Below are positions 52,096 through 60,414 of a DNA stretch of 64,000 nt, piece after piece. The DNA lies in the NCBI RefSeq assembly GCF_000724085.1, contig NZ_CCDL010000002.1:806001-870000 (forward strand). The letters run 5' to 3'. Origin of the DNA: Oceanobacillus manasiensis. Its GTDB lineage: Bacteria; Bacillota; Bacilli; Bacillales; Amphibacillaceae. Positions within the stretch are counted from its first letter, which is position 1, and the number at the start of each line of letters is the position of its first letter. A model generated the notes under the pieces. That model saw nothing but the letters and a program-made list of their open reading frames with translations. It searched no databases and had not been told where the DNA came from. Made by a program: the position numbers and the translations under genes.

Positions 52096-52674
52096 CTAGT
52101 CGTGCTTTACAGCAACTTTACTTAATTCTATTTTCCAAACTCCCCGTACATGGACATATCTGCTGGAAAAAATGAGATTAAAATTACAATTGCTATAGTC
52201 ATTAATTCTCCCACTTCATAATAACAGTATGACTACATAATATACCCTAGAGGGTATGGTGTCAACCCTAAAAAGTTTAAGAAAGAGAGGGAGAGTTTTA
52301 CAAAACATTTATATAACTCTTAAATCGCCTAGCGTAACGGAATCCGAGCTTACTGAAAGCATTACACACAATGAGATAATCAATTTTATGAAAAATAACG
52401 GTGTATTGCACAGGTAGTAATATCGCTCGATCAACCCCATATGCGATTGATCAGTCGACTGATCTTGAGGTAAATGAAGTGGTGATTAGACCGTTGGTCC
52501 AGCTTGTTTTTTAATGTGTAAATATTAGGATAACAAGCTCGTTAGAGGCTTCTCAATTTTACTTTGAATTATAGGGTGGGGTGGGACTCGTATGGATCCT
52601 TTCTATAAGTTCCGACTATTTGGGATGATTAAAAGCACCTGGCCTTCTATTGGCCAGGTACTCTCTCTGTAAAC
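52096..52674. other. Intergenic region without clear gene
   Basis: Contains operator site 3 (52242-52257) and a 16-bp palindrome at 52449-52464. The only plus-strand ORF of note, GTG 52259 to 52417, lacks a ribosome-binding site and resembles nothing I know. Upstream and downstream segments look like decayed DNA; no promoter, terminator or RNA gene was recognised. Confidence 0.5.
52242..52257. promoter_or_regulatory. Candidate CstR operator, site 3
   Basis: ATACCCTAGAGGGTAT, 15 of 16 positions identical to site 1; located 385 nt upstream of cstR, before the rhodanese remnant. Confidence 0.7.
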
Positions 52675-53061
52675 CTATTCTGTCAGTAGTGGATAATATC
52701 CTTCTTCATTATGTGTTTCTGTTCCGACTAGAGGCGGATTAAACACACAGACCATGCGCATTTGCGTTTTCGCTCGTAAATGATGTTTATCATTTTTGTC
52801 TAAAATATACATCGTCCCCGGCTTCAGTGGATGCACTTTTCCGTTCTCTACCTCTTCAATCTCCCCTTCTCCTTCAATACAGTAAACTGCTTCAATATGA
52901 TTCTTATACCAGAAGTAGTTATCCGTACCAGCTTTAATAATTGTATCATTCATACTGAATCCACAATTATCTTTCTTCATCAAGAATCTGCGACTCGTCC
53001 AGTTCTCACCAGATGTTTCGTCCTCTGTTCCAATAATATCTTCAAGTGATTTTACAATCAT
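52675..53061 (-). CDS. ectC: L-ectoine synthase
   Basis: 128 aa cupin from ATG 53061 (AAGGGGAATT upstream). [21 protein letters not shown] start, [20 protein letters not shown] and the metal/substrate segments [19 protein letters not shown] and DKHHLRA (HxH ring-side ligands) match EctC. Reaction: cyclisation of N-gamma-acetyl-diaminobutyrate to ectoine, a compatible solute. Last gene of ectABC; start 29 nt after ectB stop. No ectD hydroxylase follows within this window. Confidence 0.97.
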   Translation of the reverse strand: MIVKSLEDIIGTEDETSGENWTSRRFLMKKDNCGFSMNDTIIKAGTDNYFWYKNHIEAVYCIEGEGEIEEVENGKVHPLKPGTMYILDKNDKHHLRAKTQMRMVCVFNPPLVGTETHNEEGYYPLLTE

Positions 53062-53090
53062 GGGTAATTCCCCTTCCAAATTTATTTCTA

Positions 53091-54365
53091 TTAAGCGATC
53101 ACATGTATTATGCTTTCTTCTAATATAGACAGTCCTTTTTCCAGGCCTTCCTTATCAATAACTAACGGTGGGAGAAACTTTACAACTTCATCATTTGGTC
53201 CGGAGGTTTCCACAATTAGCCCGCGCTGGAATGCTTCCGCACAGATTTTTCCGGCAAGTCCTTCTTGTTCAATAGCAATTCCCTGCATCAAGCCTCTGCC
53301 TCTGGCTTCTCCTTTTAGCTGGGGGTATTTTTCAATTAGATTCTCTACTTCTTCTCGCAAGAAGTTTGCCTTTTCCTGCACTGCTTCACTGAATTCTGGG
53401 CTCTCCCAGTTTTTCAATGCTTCCGTAGCTGCGATAAAGGCAAGGTTGTTTCCACGGAAAGTACCATTATGCTCACCAGGCCCCCATTGGTCGTACTCTG
53501 GTTTAATCAGAGTTATAGCCATGGGCAAACCAATACCACCAATTGACTTGGATAGACAAACCACATCCGGTTCAATGCCTGCAGGCTCAAAGCTGAAATA
53601 AGTTCCCGTTCTTCCATTGCCAGCCTGTACGTCATCAATAATCAACAAGATATCCCAACGCTTACAAAGTGCCTCCACTTTTTTGAGCCAGCTCATTCTT
53701 GCTGCATTAATGCCACCTTCACCTTGGACGGTTTCTAGTATAATAGCAGCTGGTAGGGCTACACCACTTCCACTATCCTCTAAAAACCTTTCCAAATATA
53801 CAATAGAGTCTTGATCTTCGACATAATCATCAAAAGGCATAGATACTGTATGATGTAGTGGTATACCTGCTCCATGTCGCTTAAAGGAGTTCGCAGTAAC
53901 CGAAAGGGAGCCAATCGTCATTCCGTGAAATGCGTTTGTAAAGCTGATAACCGAATCTCTTCCTGTTACCTTACGAGCAATTTTCAGTGCACTTTCCACG
54001 GTATTTGTCCCTGTGGGTCCAGGAAACATAATTTTATAATCGAGATTACGAGGTTTTAAAATCACTTCATTGAAGCGTTCAAGGAAGTTTTTTCTAGGAG
54101 TCGTTCCCATATCGAGGCTGTGAATGATCCCGTCATTCTGTATATATTCAATGATTTTCTCCTGCATTGCTTGATCATTATGACCATAGTTTAATGTTCC
54201 AGCACCAGCAAAAAAGTCAATATACTCTTTACCATCTGTATCCCAAAGCTTATATCCTTTGGCTTTGTCAAAAATAGTCGGCCAGCCCCTGCTATAGCTT
54301 CGAACTGCCGATTCCATTTCTTCAAACGTTTTCATTTTCGTATCTTGTATCACTGCAGTAGTCAT
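53091..54365 (-). CDS. ectB: L-2,4-diaminobutyrate transaminase
   Basis: 424 aa from ATG 54365 (AAAGGATG). Class III aminotransferase with PLP lysine in [13 protein letters not shown] and Asp in [14 protein letters not shown]; the start [20 protein letters not shown] is EctB-like. Reaction: L-aspartate-semialdehyde + glutamate to L-2,4-diaminobutyrate + 2-oxoglutarate. A second ATG, 18 nt upstream at 54383, overlaps the ectA stop but has no ribosome-binding site. Confidence 0.97.
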   Translation of the reverse strand: MTTAVIQDTKMKTFEEMESAVRSYSRGWPTIFDKAKGYKLWDTDGKEYIDFFAGAGTLNYGHNDQAMQEKIIEYIQNDGIIHSLDMGTTPRKNFLERFNEVILKPRNLDYKIMFPGPTGTNTVESALKIARKVTGRDSVISFTNAFHGMTIGSLSVTANSFKRHGAGIPLHHTVSMPFDDYVEDQDSIVYLERFLEDSGSGVALPAAIILETVQGEGGINAARMSWLKKVEALCKRWDILLIIDDVQAGNGRTGTYFSFEPAGIEPDVVCLSKSIGGIGLPMAITLIKPEYDQWGPGEHNGTFRGNNLAFIAATEALKNWESPEFSEAVQEKANFLREEVENLIEKYPQLKGEARGRGLMQGIAIEQEGLAGKICAEAFQRGLIVETSGPNDEVVKFLPPLVIDKEGLEKGLSILEESIIHVIA

Positions 54366-54379
54366 GAAATCATCCTTTA

Positions 54380-54913
54380 TCATTTTTTGGTTGGACCTAT
54401 TTTAAACAATAACTCATCTTCATGGCCATCACGTGGGAAATCCGCGGAGGAAAAATAGTCTGTGATGATACAGTTCGTATCCAAATCCCGAGCAAGACCC
54501 TTAAAAAGATTAGTAGATGCTATATTCGACGGGGAGACTGTTGCCTCAATGTATCGTACCTCATTACATACAGTACGATTCAATAAATCCCTCAACATGC
54601 TGGAAGCCAGGCCTTTTCCCCTTCCTGAGTCATGAACAGCCACCTGCCAAATAAATAACGTATTAGCTTTTTTGGGATGTAGATACCCAGAAATGAAGCC
54701 ACATACTTTTCCCCCATCTATTGCGACAACGGATGTATCGGAGAAAATATCACACCACATTAAATAGCTATAAGAGGAATTTAAATCCAATACACCAGTA
54801 TGTTTAATGAGCTCCCACACCGCAGCGCCATCTTTCTTTACAGGGTTACGAAATGTTACATTTGTTTCTATCTCAGCAGTGCTTGCTGCCGAATTTACCT
54901 TCTGATTATAAAT
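54380..54913 (-). CDS. ectA: L-2,4-diaminobutyrate N-gamma-acetyltransferase with apparent ATT start
   Basis: GNAT-fold acetyltransferase: [25 protein letters not shown] is the EctA substrate region, and [15 protein letters not shown] the acetyl-CoA loop. The first ATG/GTG/TTG in frame is GTG 54820, which would delete the first beta-strand (about 31 residues: [16 protein letters not shown] and more) and leave only 146 aa. Upstream the frame stays open, and a perfect AGGAGG (54926-54921) lies 7 nt before ATT 54913. From there the length is 177 aa, normal for EctA. So translation probably starts at ATT, or the ATG has been lost by mutation. Confidence 0.85.
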   Translation of the reverse strand: MYNQKVNSAASTAEIETNVTFRNPVKKDGAAVWELIKHTGVLDLNSSYSYLMWCDIFSDTSVVAIDGGKVCGFISGYLHPKKANTLFIWQVAVHDSGRGKGLASSMLRDLLNRTVCNEVRYIEATVSPSNIASTNLFKGLARDLDTNCIITDYFSSADFPRDGHEDELLFKIGPTKK

Positions 54914-54989
54914 GCTCTCACCTCCTGTTTTTCTGTAAAAACACGTACTTTATAAGACTAATAGGAATCGATTCGAACGTCAAAACGGA

Positions 54990-55029
54990 TTAAGCATGGT
55001 ATAGCGTGGTTAATCAGGGTATAGTGGGC
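54990..55029. repeat. Two tandem 20-bp repeats upstream of ectABC
   Basis: Units at 54990-55009 and 55010-55029 are identical in 15 of 20 positions, both with TTAA and GGTATAG at the same offsets. They lie about 65-105 nt upstream of the ectA Shine-Dalgarno. Possible binding sites for a regulator or remnants of slippage. Confidence 0.55.
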
Positions 55030-55201
55030 TAAGAGTAAAATGAGTATAACGATGCTATGATTATCTGGAAAATAGTAGCGAATAGAGCGAATTTTACGTA
55101 TTTAAGAGTAATAGGGATAAATCAATTGGTCTAAGTAGGGGATTTTTTAGAGATCATGCTATACTTGTATAAGAAAAAAATTAAAGAGGTGACCTACATA
55201 G

Positions 55202-55864
55202 ATGTATTCATTACGAAATCGGTACAAGCTGCTGATCGCTTTTCTAGCTATCATGTTGCTTATTGCCCTCCTGAACGGTTGTGGCAGCAATAATGAAACA
55301 GAAGAAAATGATACAGAACAAGATAACGGGGACGAATCCACGAAAGATGTCACAGATTATCCTGAAGTGGATGAGAACCCAATTGTCACAATTACAATGG
55401 AAAATGATGACCAAATTATCGCAGAATTATATCCAAAAGTCGCTCCTAATACGGTGGCCAATTTCATATCACTTATTGAAGACGGTTTTTATGATGGTCT
55501 GACTTTCCACAGAATTGAACCAGGCTTCGTCATTCAGGGAGGAGATCCTGATGGAAATGGTACAGGTGGCCCAGGCTATTCCATTGCTGGTGAATTTAAG
55601 TCTAATGGAGTAGAAAATGACTTAATCCATGATAGGGGCGTTTTATCGATGGCCAGATCTCAGTCACCTGATTCGGCCGGTTCCCAATTTTTCATCATGC
55701 TAGAAAGTTCTCCTCATCTGGACGGAGACTATGCAGCATTTGGTGAGGTTACAGAAGGAATGGATACAGTCGATGACATTGTTGCTTCAGGAGATACAGC
55801 TGTAATGAAGAAAGTTGAAGTAGATACACATGGATATGATTATCCTGATCCAGAAAAACAATAA
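55202..55864 (+). CDS. Lipoprotein peptidyl-prolyl cis-trans isomerase (cyclophilin type)
   Basis: 220 aa. Lipoprotein signal with lipobox LLNGC (Cys27). A cyclophilin domain begins near residue 60: GLTFHRIEPGFVIQGGDPDGNGTGGPGY (substrate/catalytic Arg in FHRIEPGFVIQGGDP), then LSMARSQSPDSAGSQFFI and AAFGEVTEGMD. Proline isomerase, here anchored on the outer face of the membrane, probably assisting folding of exported proteins, in addition to the prsA-type foldases. Own terminator follows. Confidence 0.94.
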   Translation: MYSLRNRYKLLIAFLAIMLLIALLNGCGSNNETEENDTEQDNGDESTKDVTDYPEVDENPIVTITMENDDQIIAELYPKVAPNTVANFISLIEDGFYDGLTFHRIEPGFVIQGGDPDGNGTGGPGYSIAGEFKSNGVENDLIHDRGVLSMARSQSPDSAGSQFFIMLESSPHLDGDYAAFGEVTEGMDTVDDIVASGDTAVMKKVEVDTHGYDYPDPEKQ

Positions 55865-55879
55865 TGGTTTTTGCATATA

Positions 55880-55926
55880 AAAAGAACAGAGACGCCATCA
55901 TCCTTTGCGCGTCTCTGTTCTTTTTT
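55880..55926. terminator. Bidirectional terminator between cyclophilin and yhfW
   Basis: AAAAGAACAGAGACGC and GCGTCTCTGTTC with T-run; overlaps the stop region of the convergent yhf operon. Confidence 0.92.
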
Positions 55927-57127
55927 ATCGGTCTATAATCTCTTTTAGAAAGCTTTTTCCCTCAGCAGTGGAAGGAAGTTTAAAGAAATCACAAAAGGTA
56001 GCACCAACATCTGCCATGGTTGATCGTTCACCAATCGACACCTGTTTTACCATGTCACCGAATATCAGGATAGGTACATATTCTCTAGTATGGTTAGAAT
56101 GGCCAATTGTAGGATCATTCCCATGATCCGCCATCACAATAAGAATATCTTCTTTTGCCATTTGTGGTACAAAAGAGTCCTGTAGCCACTGATCCGTTTC
56201 ATTTAATAGTGCAGCATACCAATCTACATCTTCAGCATGTCCCGCCAAGTCTGTTTCCTGAATATTTACCAGGAAGGCAGCCTCCCCATCCTCCTCTTGA
56301 TACGTCCCCGAAACCGTCTCTAGTAATTCCCTCGTATTGACAAGTGGATTTCCAGGTCCTTCTCCATGTAGTACGTCTGCTGTTTTCCCTAATCGATAAA
56401 CTTTTAGCTTGTTGGCAGCTGCAATCATTGGAAATTGCTTGTCTATTTCAACACCGTATCCCATGTGAAATACATTGTAACCTTCACCATATACGTGCGC
56501 TTTAGGGGTATCCACCCCCCACTGTCCATTATGCTTTTGTTTCACACAGGAAAGAATATGCTCAATTGATGTGAAAGGTCCTCCAAATGCGATGACCCTT
56601 GTCGTGTCAACATTATCGCGGACAGTTTGGCCAAGTTTTTTCACTTCATCAAACGCCATTTTTTTAAAATCAGCTGTCACATTGACAATATTACCAACAG
56701 CTGATTCGAGGTTATCTGCTACCACTGCTGCATTATTTACTAAAAGTACAGGACAGTTGGTAATGGGATAAGTTACCGAATAACCACCTGCTTCCAAAGC
56801 TTCTTTTAAATTTCCATGAATATCACGCATTAATCGTCTATTTGACTTCTTGGGACAGCTTCCCGCAATCTCTTGATGACCAAGATACGTGTCAGCTCCA
56901 TGGTGAGCAAGCCTAGCATAGCCGTAAGCATTTTTAGGCGTCGGCTCGTTATCTACCAATGTCCCTAATCCAGCTCCATACATGAACGGAATTTGAAGCC
57001 CATCCTGCTTCGATTCTCTAATATGCTTATATGTGTTTGCACTGCAATCAGATGGTACGAACTCCTCACAGTCGTCCATGGCGCCAATCCCGAAGCTATC
57101 AATAACGATAAGTGTCATTTTCGCCAT
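55925..57127 (-). CDS. yhfW: Phosphopentomutase-like metalloenzyme YhfW
   Basis: 400 aa, alkaline-phosphatase-fold mutase related to DeoB. Metal/nucleophile residues are in IDSFGIGAMDD (Asp10), ETDLAGHAEDVDW and MADHGNDPTIGHSNHTREYVP; the last differs from the DeoB motif by Asn where DHTRE has Asp. Divergence from DeoB and position at the end of the yhf operon identify it as YhfW. Substrate unknown, probably a phosphorylated sugar or sugar-acid. Starts 3 nt after yhfX stop, closed by a terminator. Confidence 0.9.
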   Translation of the reverse strand: MAKMTLIVIDSFGIGAMDDCEEFVPSDCSANTYKHIRESKQDGLQIPFMYGAGLGTLVDNEPTPKNAYGYARLAHHGADTYLGHQEIAGSCPKKSNRRLMRDIHGNLKEALEAGGYSVTYPITNCPVLLVNNAAVVADNLESAVGNIVNVTADFKKMAFDEVKKLGQTVRDNVDTTRVIAFGGPFTSIEHILSCVKQKHNGQWGVDTPKAHVYGEGYNVFHMGYGVEIDKQFPMIAAANKLKVYRLGKTADVLHGEGPGNPLVNTRELLETVSGTYQEEDGEAAFLVNIQETDLAGHAEDVDWYAALLNETDQWLQDSFVPQMAKEDILIVMADHGNDPTIGHSNHTREYVPILIFGDMVKQVSIGERSTMADVGATFCDFFKLPSTAEGKSFLKEIIDR

Positions 57128-57130
57128 GTA

Positions 57131-58291
57131 CTACCACTTCCTTTCCAGATGGATGAGCTTTGGTTCTCCTAGTTGTATTCCTTCCACTAATGCTACGTGA
57201 GCACGAGTAACAAAAATTTGCGTCCGAAAAGAAAAAATAGCTGTATCTCCAATATCGATTGTAAATCCACTTGGAGCATCAATCATTCCATAATAGTCTA
57301 TAGATTCAGGGTTTAGCTCTTGGACAGTTGTCTGCTGTTTGAGAAGTGTAGCCGGGTCGTGCCCAACGAGACAACCTTCCATGTTAGACCGACCGTAATA
57401 CCCACCAGCTATTACCTGATAGTTTCCCTTGTACGTATGAGAGACTTCCGATACATAAATAATGGCGGGATCTTCTGGCAAATCCTTAAAAGCATGAAGG
57501 GGCGTTGTCCCAGTCAGCCCATGCCCCGGTTCACCATGGGTGACTCCTTGTCCTGCTAAGAATGGAATAGTCTCAGAGCTAGTTCCGCTCGGACCATTTA
57601 TTTGTTTTATTGTGACACCTTTTTGTTCTAAAATTCTTTTTGCTCGTAATAATGTGGATAGATTATTAGTTGGAATCATTTTTGATTTGTCTGATGCTAG
57701 TTGTAAGTTTGGAAAACTCGTTACCCCAACAATTGCCACGTTAGAGAGCTCTTTGATGCGGTCTATCGTTTCTTCCAACTCTTGTAGTGGTATTCCACCT
57801 TCCTGAGCAGGATATATGCTATCATCGTTATCCATTACTTTTAAAATAATGTCTTGTTCGACACCAATTGAGGCTGCTGCTGTTGCTAGCTGCACTGCAC
57901 GTTCGTAAGAAAAAATAGTTACAACCTCTGGCCTCCAGCTAAGAACTTCCTTCCATTGATGTTTACCTGGTTGTACAAGATGCCCAATATTTCCTATAGG
58001 GATATTGTTGTCGGCAAGTACTTTACCTTCATCAAAATCAACCGCTACTGCCTTTATAATGCCACTTTGTTTAATTATATCTGCAATTTTCGGTAATCTC
58101 CCCAACTGCTTACTCATAAAGTAAAGTTCCATTCCGTAAGATGAAGCGACTTTTTGCAGCTTTCTTGCATTGCTTTTTAATACATCAACATCAATAATAT
58201 AAGTGTTGGGAGGAATTTCTCCATTTTGATGAAGGGACAAGCCTGCTTTTATTAATGCAGGGTTTCGTCTTTTCGTTACATCTAAAAACAT
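57131..58291 (-). CDS. yhfX: PLP-dependent fold-type III enzyme YhfX
   Basis: 386 aa, alanine-racemase/D-threonine-aldolase-like TIM barrel. PLP lysine is Lys61 in YFMSKQLGRLP; the glycine-rich phosphate segment GPSGTSSETIPF near 225 supports PLP binding. YhfX of E. coli (387 aa) is of the same length. Expected reactions: racemisation or elimination on an amino acid, but the real one is unknown. 56 nt after yhfS, 3 nt before yhfW. Confidence 0.9.
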   Translation of the reverse strand: MFLDVTKRRNPALIKAGLSLHQNGEIPPNTYIIDVDVLKSNARKLQKVASSYGMELYFMSKQLGRLPKIADIIKQSGIIKAVAVDFDEGKVLADNNIPIGNIGHLVQPGKHQWKEVLSWRPEVVTIFSYERAVQLATAAASIGVEQDIILKVMDNDDSIYPAQEGGIPLQELEETIDRIKELSNVAIVGVTSFPNLQLASDKSKMIPTNNLSTLLRAKRILEQKGVTIKQINGPSGTSSETIPFLAGQGVTHGEPGHGLTGTTPLHAFKDLPEDPAIIYVSEVSHTYKGNYQVIAGGYYGRSNMEGCLVGHDPATLLKQQTTVQELNPESIDYYGMIDAPSGFTIDIGDTAIFSFRTQIFVTRAHVALVEGIQLGEPKLIHLERKW

Positions 58292-58347
58292 GGAAACAAC
58301 CTCCTATCTTTATGTCAGTTCAATTAGTAGTTTATATTAGTTGTCCA

Positions 58348-59478
58348 TTATTGTGATCTACTAGCCTGAATTGCTTTATCTAAAACTTGCAATACAGTCT
58401 CTGCTCCAGATTTCATAGGATTAAGACGCAAACCATATTTTTTAAGTCTAGGTTGTGCTTCTATAAAACTTCCAGAAACTCGGTAAATCATTGGTATAAT
58501 CTCATATTTTGACTCCGCACCCACCGGATGTGTTGCAGCGCCCAATTCATTGCTTTTCCTAATAACTTCCTGCGCAATTGGCTCTTGCAACTCGACAATA
58601 ACATTTTTGGATTGTGCATTCGTCATATAGGCTGTTTCAATTCCTGCTATCGCACCTTCATTAAGTCTCCTACACACTGCTTCAACTTGCTCGTTTTGAG
58701 TTGCTAGTGAAACCGGAGCAAAGGTCATCATCCTTAGTAATTCCATTGCTTCATAACCCTGAACTTGGCCTCCCCCGGAATAGTTACGTTGCTGCAATAA
58801 ATCAATAGCTTCTGCTTTTCCCACAATGACTCCAATTCCTTCTGGTCCTAACAACTTAAATCCACTAAAGGTTGAATAATCCGCTCCATATTCCACACCA
58901 ATTCCATATGCCTTCATGGCACAGTAGTTATCATCAACAACAACTGGAAGGTCTGGTCTAGTCTGTTTTACTGTGGAAATTACTTTTTTTAGATCGTATG
59001 TGTCAGTTGGCTGTTGACGTGCATGCTGGATATAGAAGACGCGGCACTCTTCGTCGTCTTTCACAGCCTCAGTAATAGCTTCCAAATCATTGTAGTCCAC
59101 AGCTTTCGTTTTCAGACCTAAAATACGCAAGGTATCTTTCGTTGTGGTGTAAACTGGCGCTGTATGAGTAAACATAGTGTCACCAGCTGCCATTAAAGTG
59201 CTAAGAATAATACGGATTGCTCCTGTTCCAGCCCCTCGAACTAGGGCTGCTTTTTCTGTAGCAAAGAAATCCGCCAATACATGTTCTACTCGTTCCGTTT
59301 GCTCTGGTTTTTTAAATCGGGGGGAGACCCCAAGATCACCCATTGAAAGAAATTGATCTCCGGTAAAATGGATACTCATTTTATCAACTAGTTTAAATTG
59401 TAATAATTGTGCCTCGTAAATAGATAGTGTTGGCAGGACAGAATCGGCATACTTTAATTTCGTTGTATCATAGCCCAT
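58348..59478 (-). CDS. yhfS: PLP-dependent aminotransferase/lyase YhfS
   Basis: 376 aa, fold-type I. PLP lysine Lys208 in FSGFKLLGPEG; Asp-pyridine in VVVDDNYCAMKAYG (182/183). Resembles cystathionine-gamma-synthase- or aspartate-aminotransferase-like enzymes; E. coli YhfS is similar in length (361 aa). Immediately adjacent to php (stop and start touch), so translation is coupled. Donor and acceptor unknown. Confidence 0.88.
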   Translation of the reverse strand: MGYDTTKLKYADSVLPTLSIYEAQLLQFKLVDKMSIHFTGDQFLSMGDLGVSPRFKKPEQTERVEHVLADFFATEKAALVRGAGTGAIRIILSTLMAAGDTMFTHTAPVYTTTKDTLRILGLKTKAVDYNDLEAITEAVKDDEECRVFYIQHARQQPTDTYDLKKVISTVKQTRPDLPVVVDDNYCAMKAYGIGVEYGADYSTFSGFKLLGPEGIGVIVGKAEAIDLLQQRNYSGGGQVQGYEAMELLRMMTFAPVSLATQNEQVEAVCRRLNEGAIAGIETAYMTNAQSKNVIVELQEPIAQEVIRKSNELGAATHPVGAESKYEIIPMIYRVSGSFIEAQPRLKKYGLRLNPMKSGAETVLQVLDKAIQASRSQ

Positions 59479-60396
59479 TTATCCTACCTCCTTTATTGCA
59501 AATGCATTTGCAGGATTATAAATAAGTAGATCTTTTATTATTTCTTCCGTAACACCGCGTTTACGAAGCTCTGGAATGAATTCTTTTAAAACAAGATCGT
59601 ACCCAGGCCCGCCATGTTTATGCCAATGCGATTTACGTGTAAGATCTGCAGACAAAAGTACTTGTTTATGAAATCCTCGTGCAATAAAGTCAAGTAGGAA
59701 AGCAATTCTTTCTTCATCTGCACGATAGTTATTTTTGCCAATCGTATCGAAGCCAATATATACTCCCGATTGAAGAACATCTAGTACTTCTTCTTTATTC
59801 GGGTTTAAATCCTGGTGTCCAATAACAATTTGCTCTTTAGCTACTCCAAGACCAAATAACATCTCCACCTGTTTACTTCCAAGCGTGCCAAGTGAAGTGT
59901 GGGTAGATACTGGCAGACCAGATTCCCTTGCAGCATGCCCTGCTCCTAGGATTAACTCCTTTTCTAGGGGTTTTATCTCATTTATACTTGTGCCAACTTC
60001 GCCGATCACGCCAGGATAAACGCCAGTTCCTTCTATCCCTTCCTTAATCTCTGTTAAAAAATGTGCTGCAAATTCGTCTCTCCCCCAGCTTGCTGCAAAT
60101 GTGGGTATGAATGGATCCTTATAAAATCCCGTACAAGTTACGATATGGACACCAGTCTTTTCACTTAATCGCTTAAGGCGGTTAACATCTCGTCCCATCC
60201 CGGCATTAGTCAGTTCTACCATTGACCTACCTTCCGCTTCATAAAAGAACGATAGCTCTGATAACATTCCTTCCTCATCATCTAAAATGGTGTCAGGGTC
60301 TCCTTTAATCCTGGACAAGTCGATGGATAGATGCTCATGTGCAGCACATATGCCAAATGCTTCTTTCTCAATTTTCCCTAATACAGTCTGTATCAT
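59479..60396 (-). CDS. php: Phosphotriesterase-homology protein (Php/YhfV)
   Basis: 305 aa amidohydrolase-fold protein from ATG 60396 (GGAGG, 7 nt). Binuclear metal site: His20 and His22 in AAHEHLS, Glu133 in VIGEVGTS, His166 in VSTHTSLG, His194 in VIGHQDLN and Asp251 in LSADLTRKS. Glutamate at the bridging position instead of carboxylated lysine is the E. coli Php type. Family chemistry would be ester or lactone hydrolysis, but no natural substrate is known for Php. Fifth gene of the yhf operon. Confidence 0.93.
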   Translation of the reverse strand: MIQTVLGKIEKEAFGICAAHEHLSIDLSRIKGDPDTILDDEEGMLSELSFFYEAEGRSMVELTNAGMGRDVNRLKRLSEKTGVHIVTCTGFYKDPFIPTFAASWGRDEFAAHFLTEIKEGIEGTGVYPGVIGEVGTSINEIKPLEKELILGAGHAARESGLPVSTHTSLGTLGSKQVEMLFGLGVAKEQIVIGHQDLNPNKEEVLDVLQSGVYIGFDTIGKNNYRADEERIAFLLDFIARGFHKQVLLSADLTRKSHWHKHGGPGYDLVLKEFIPELRKRGVTEEIIKDLLIYNPANAFAIKEVG

Positions 60397-60414
60397 CAAG
60401 TAACCTCCTAGGTA

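Noticed and set aside
52259-52417. 52-codon plus-strand ORF beginning at GTG next to palindrome 52242
   Set aside because: No Shine-Dalgarno, no recognisable family and the region looks degenerate; kept only as part of the intergenic description.
54380-54820. ectA starting at GTG 54820
   Set aside because: This would remove the first strand of the GNAT fold and has no ribosome-binding site, while the longer frame has a perfect Shine-Dalgarno before ATT 54913.
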